Positions 6,686 through 7,102 of a stretch of DNA of 7,102 nt are shown here, one piece after another. The stretch is from an uncultured Prevotellaceae bacterium (GTDB lineage Bacteria > Bacteroidota > Bacteroidia > Bacteroidales > Bacteroidaceae). The DNA is taken from NCBI GenBank assembly GCA_902771155.1, contig CACXVS010000089.1, positions 1 through 7,102 of the forward strand, given 5' to 3'. The first letter of the stretch is position 1. The number at the start of each line of letters is the position of its first letter. The notes under the pieces were generated by a model. That model had not been told where the DNA came from. It made no database searches and worked only from the letters and a program-made list of their open reading frames with translations. Position numbers and translations under genes: made by a program.

Positions 6686-6709
6686 GTTCAAAATACTGCC
6701 GTACCTTTG
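6678..6709 (+). promoter_or_regulatory. Promoter of yicC
   Basis: TTTG (6678-6681) and TACCTTTG (6702-6709) match the Bacteroidota -33 and -7 consensus perfectly with a 20-nt spacer. The start of transcription should fall near 6716, leaving a leader of about 40 nt before the ATG at 6756. The -33 element is embedded in the 19-bp inverted repeat at 6667-6685. Confidence 0.8.
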
Positions 6710-6755
6710 CACCGCCAAAGGTATGCATAGTTGTTAGAAAACAATAATTAAGCTC

Positions 6756-7102
6756 ATGATACAGTCAATGACAGGCTACGGCAAGGCAGTCGTAGCATTT
6801 AAGGAAAAGAAGATTAACGTAGAAGTCAAGTCGCTGAACTCAAAGCAACTTGATCTGAATACTCGTATTGCACCTCTCTATCGTGAAAAGGAGATGGAGA
6901 TCCGTCAGATGGTTGCTGAGGCTGTCATCCGCGGTAAAGTGGATATGAGTGTGTGGATAGAGAAGGATACGGCTGTGGATGCCACACCTATCAATGCCGC
7001 ATTGGTAGAGAATTATTTCCAGCAGATGAAATCCATCTCTGACAAGACGGGTATCCCTATGCCTGAGGATTGTTTCTACACGCTTCTCCGGATGCCTGAT
7101 GT
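6756..7102 (+). CDS. yicC: YicC/YloC-family endoribonuclease (3'-partial)
   Basis: The first 115 codons of a YicC-family protein; the gene runs off the right edge (full family length is about 290 residues). It opens with MIQSMTGYGKA, the hallmark N-terminus of the family, and continues with VEVKSLNSKQLDLNTRI (23-39), the most conserved block of the YicC-like N-terminal domain, then IRGKVDMSVWIEK at about 58-70. Family members are described as cytoplasmic endoribonucleases (E. coli YicC acts on the small RNA RyhB); which RNA is targeted here is unknown. The DUF1732 C-terminal domain should lie outside the window. In many Bacteroidota gmk (guanylate kinase) follows, which the next sequence would show. 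It is transcribed from a strong-looking promoter, divergently from the phosphatase gene. Confidence 0.95.
   Translation, partial: MIQSMTGYGKAVVAFKEKKINVEVKSLNSKQLDLNTRIAPLYREKEMEIRQMVAEAVIRGKVDMSVWIEKDTAVDATPINAALVENYFQQMKSISDKTGIPMPEDCFYTLLRMPD

Overview
The window looks like chromosomal DNA from a member of the Bacteroidota, most probably a Prevotella-type organism (Prevotellaceae). Three intergenic sequences match the Bacteroidota -7 promoter box TAnnTTTG. Leaders are A-rich with little Shine-Dalgarno signal. The protein families (long RNase III with a C-terminal tail, bacterial GH3-type adenylating enzyme, SbsA-type Ig-like lipoprotein, DUF3108, secreted histidine phosphatase, YicC) are typical of that phylum. 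The genus is inferred, not proven.

Layout, left to right. (1) The 3' part of rnc (RNase III), whose first few codons lie off the left edge. (2) A likely operon on the + strand: a GH3-family acyl-adenylating enzyme with its own -7 box, then a lipoprotein with an Ig-like and a carboxypeptidase-regulatory-like domain (start overlaps the previous stop as ATGA), then a secreted DUF3108 protein 12 nt after the lipoprotein's out-of-frame remnant. (3) A secreted histidine-type (MINPP/phytase-like) phosphatase on the - strand, converging on the DUF3108 gene with an 8-nt overlap of coding ends. (4) A 174-nt divergent intergenic region with one promoter for each direction and a 19-bp operator-like palindrome over the yicC -33 element. 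(5) The first 115 codons of yicC (endoribonuclease family), cut by the right edge.

The most notable anomaly is in the lipoprotein gene. Right after a DxNxNGxW motif the conserved C-terminal tail continues in the -1 frame, and about 20 codons expected between the motif and the tail seem to be missing. This fits a small deletion with a frameshift, either real or an assembly artefact. Other points are an 18-bp perfect in-frame tandem duplication in the GH3 gene, an Asn at a catalytic Asp position of RNase III, and a long acidic, Gln-rich tail on RNase III. I see no mobile element, CRISPR array, tRNA or rRNA. I also see no clear new defence or biosynthetic system. The least understood unit is the GH3-lipoprotein-DUF3108 operon, which pairs a predicted cytoplasmic adenylating enzyme with two exported proteins of unknown role.
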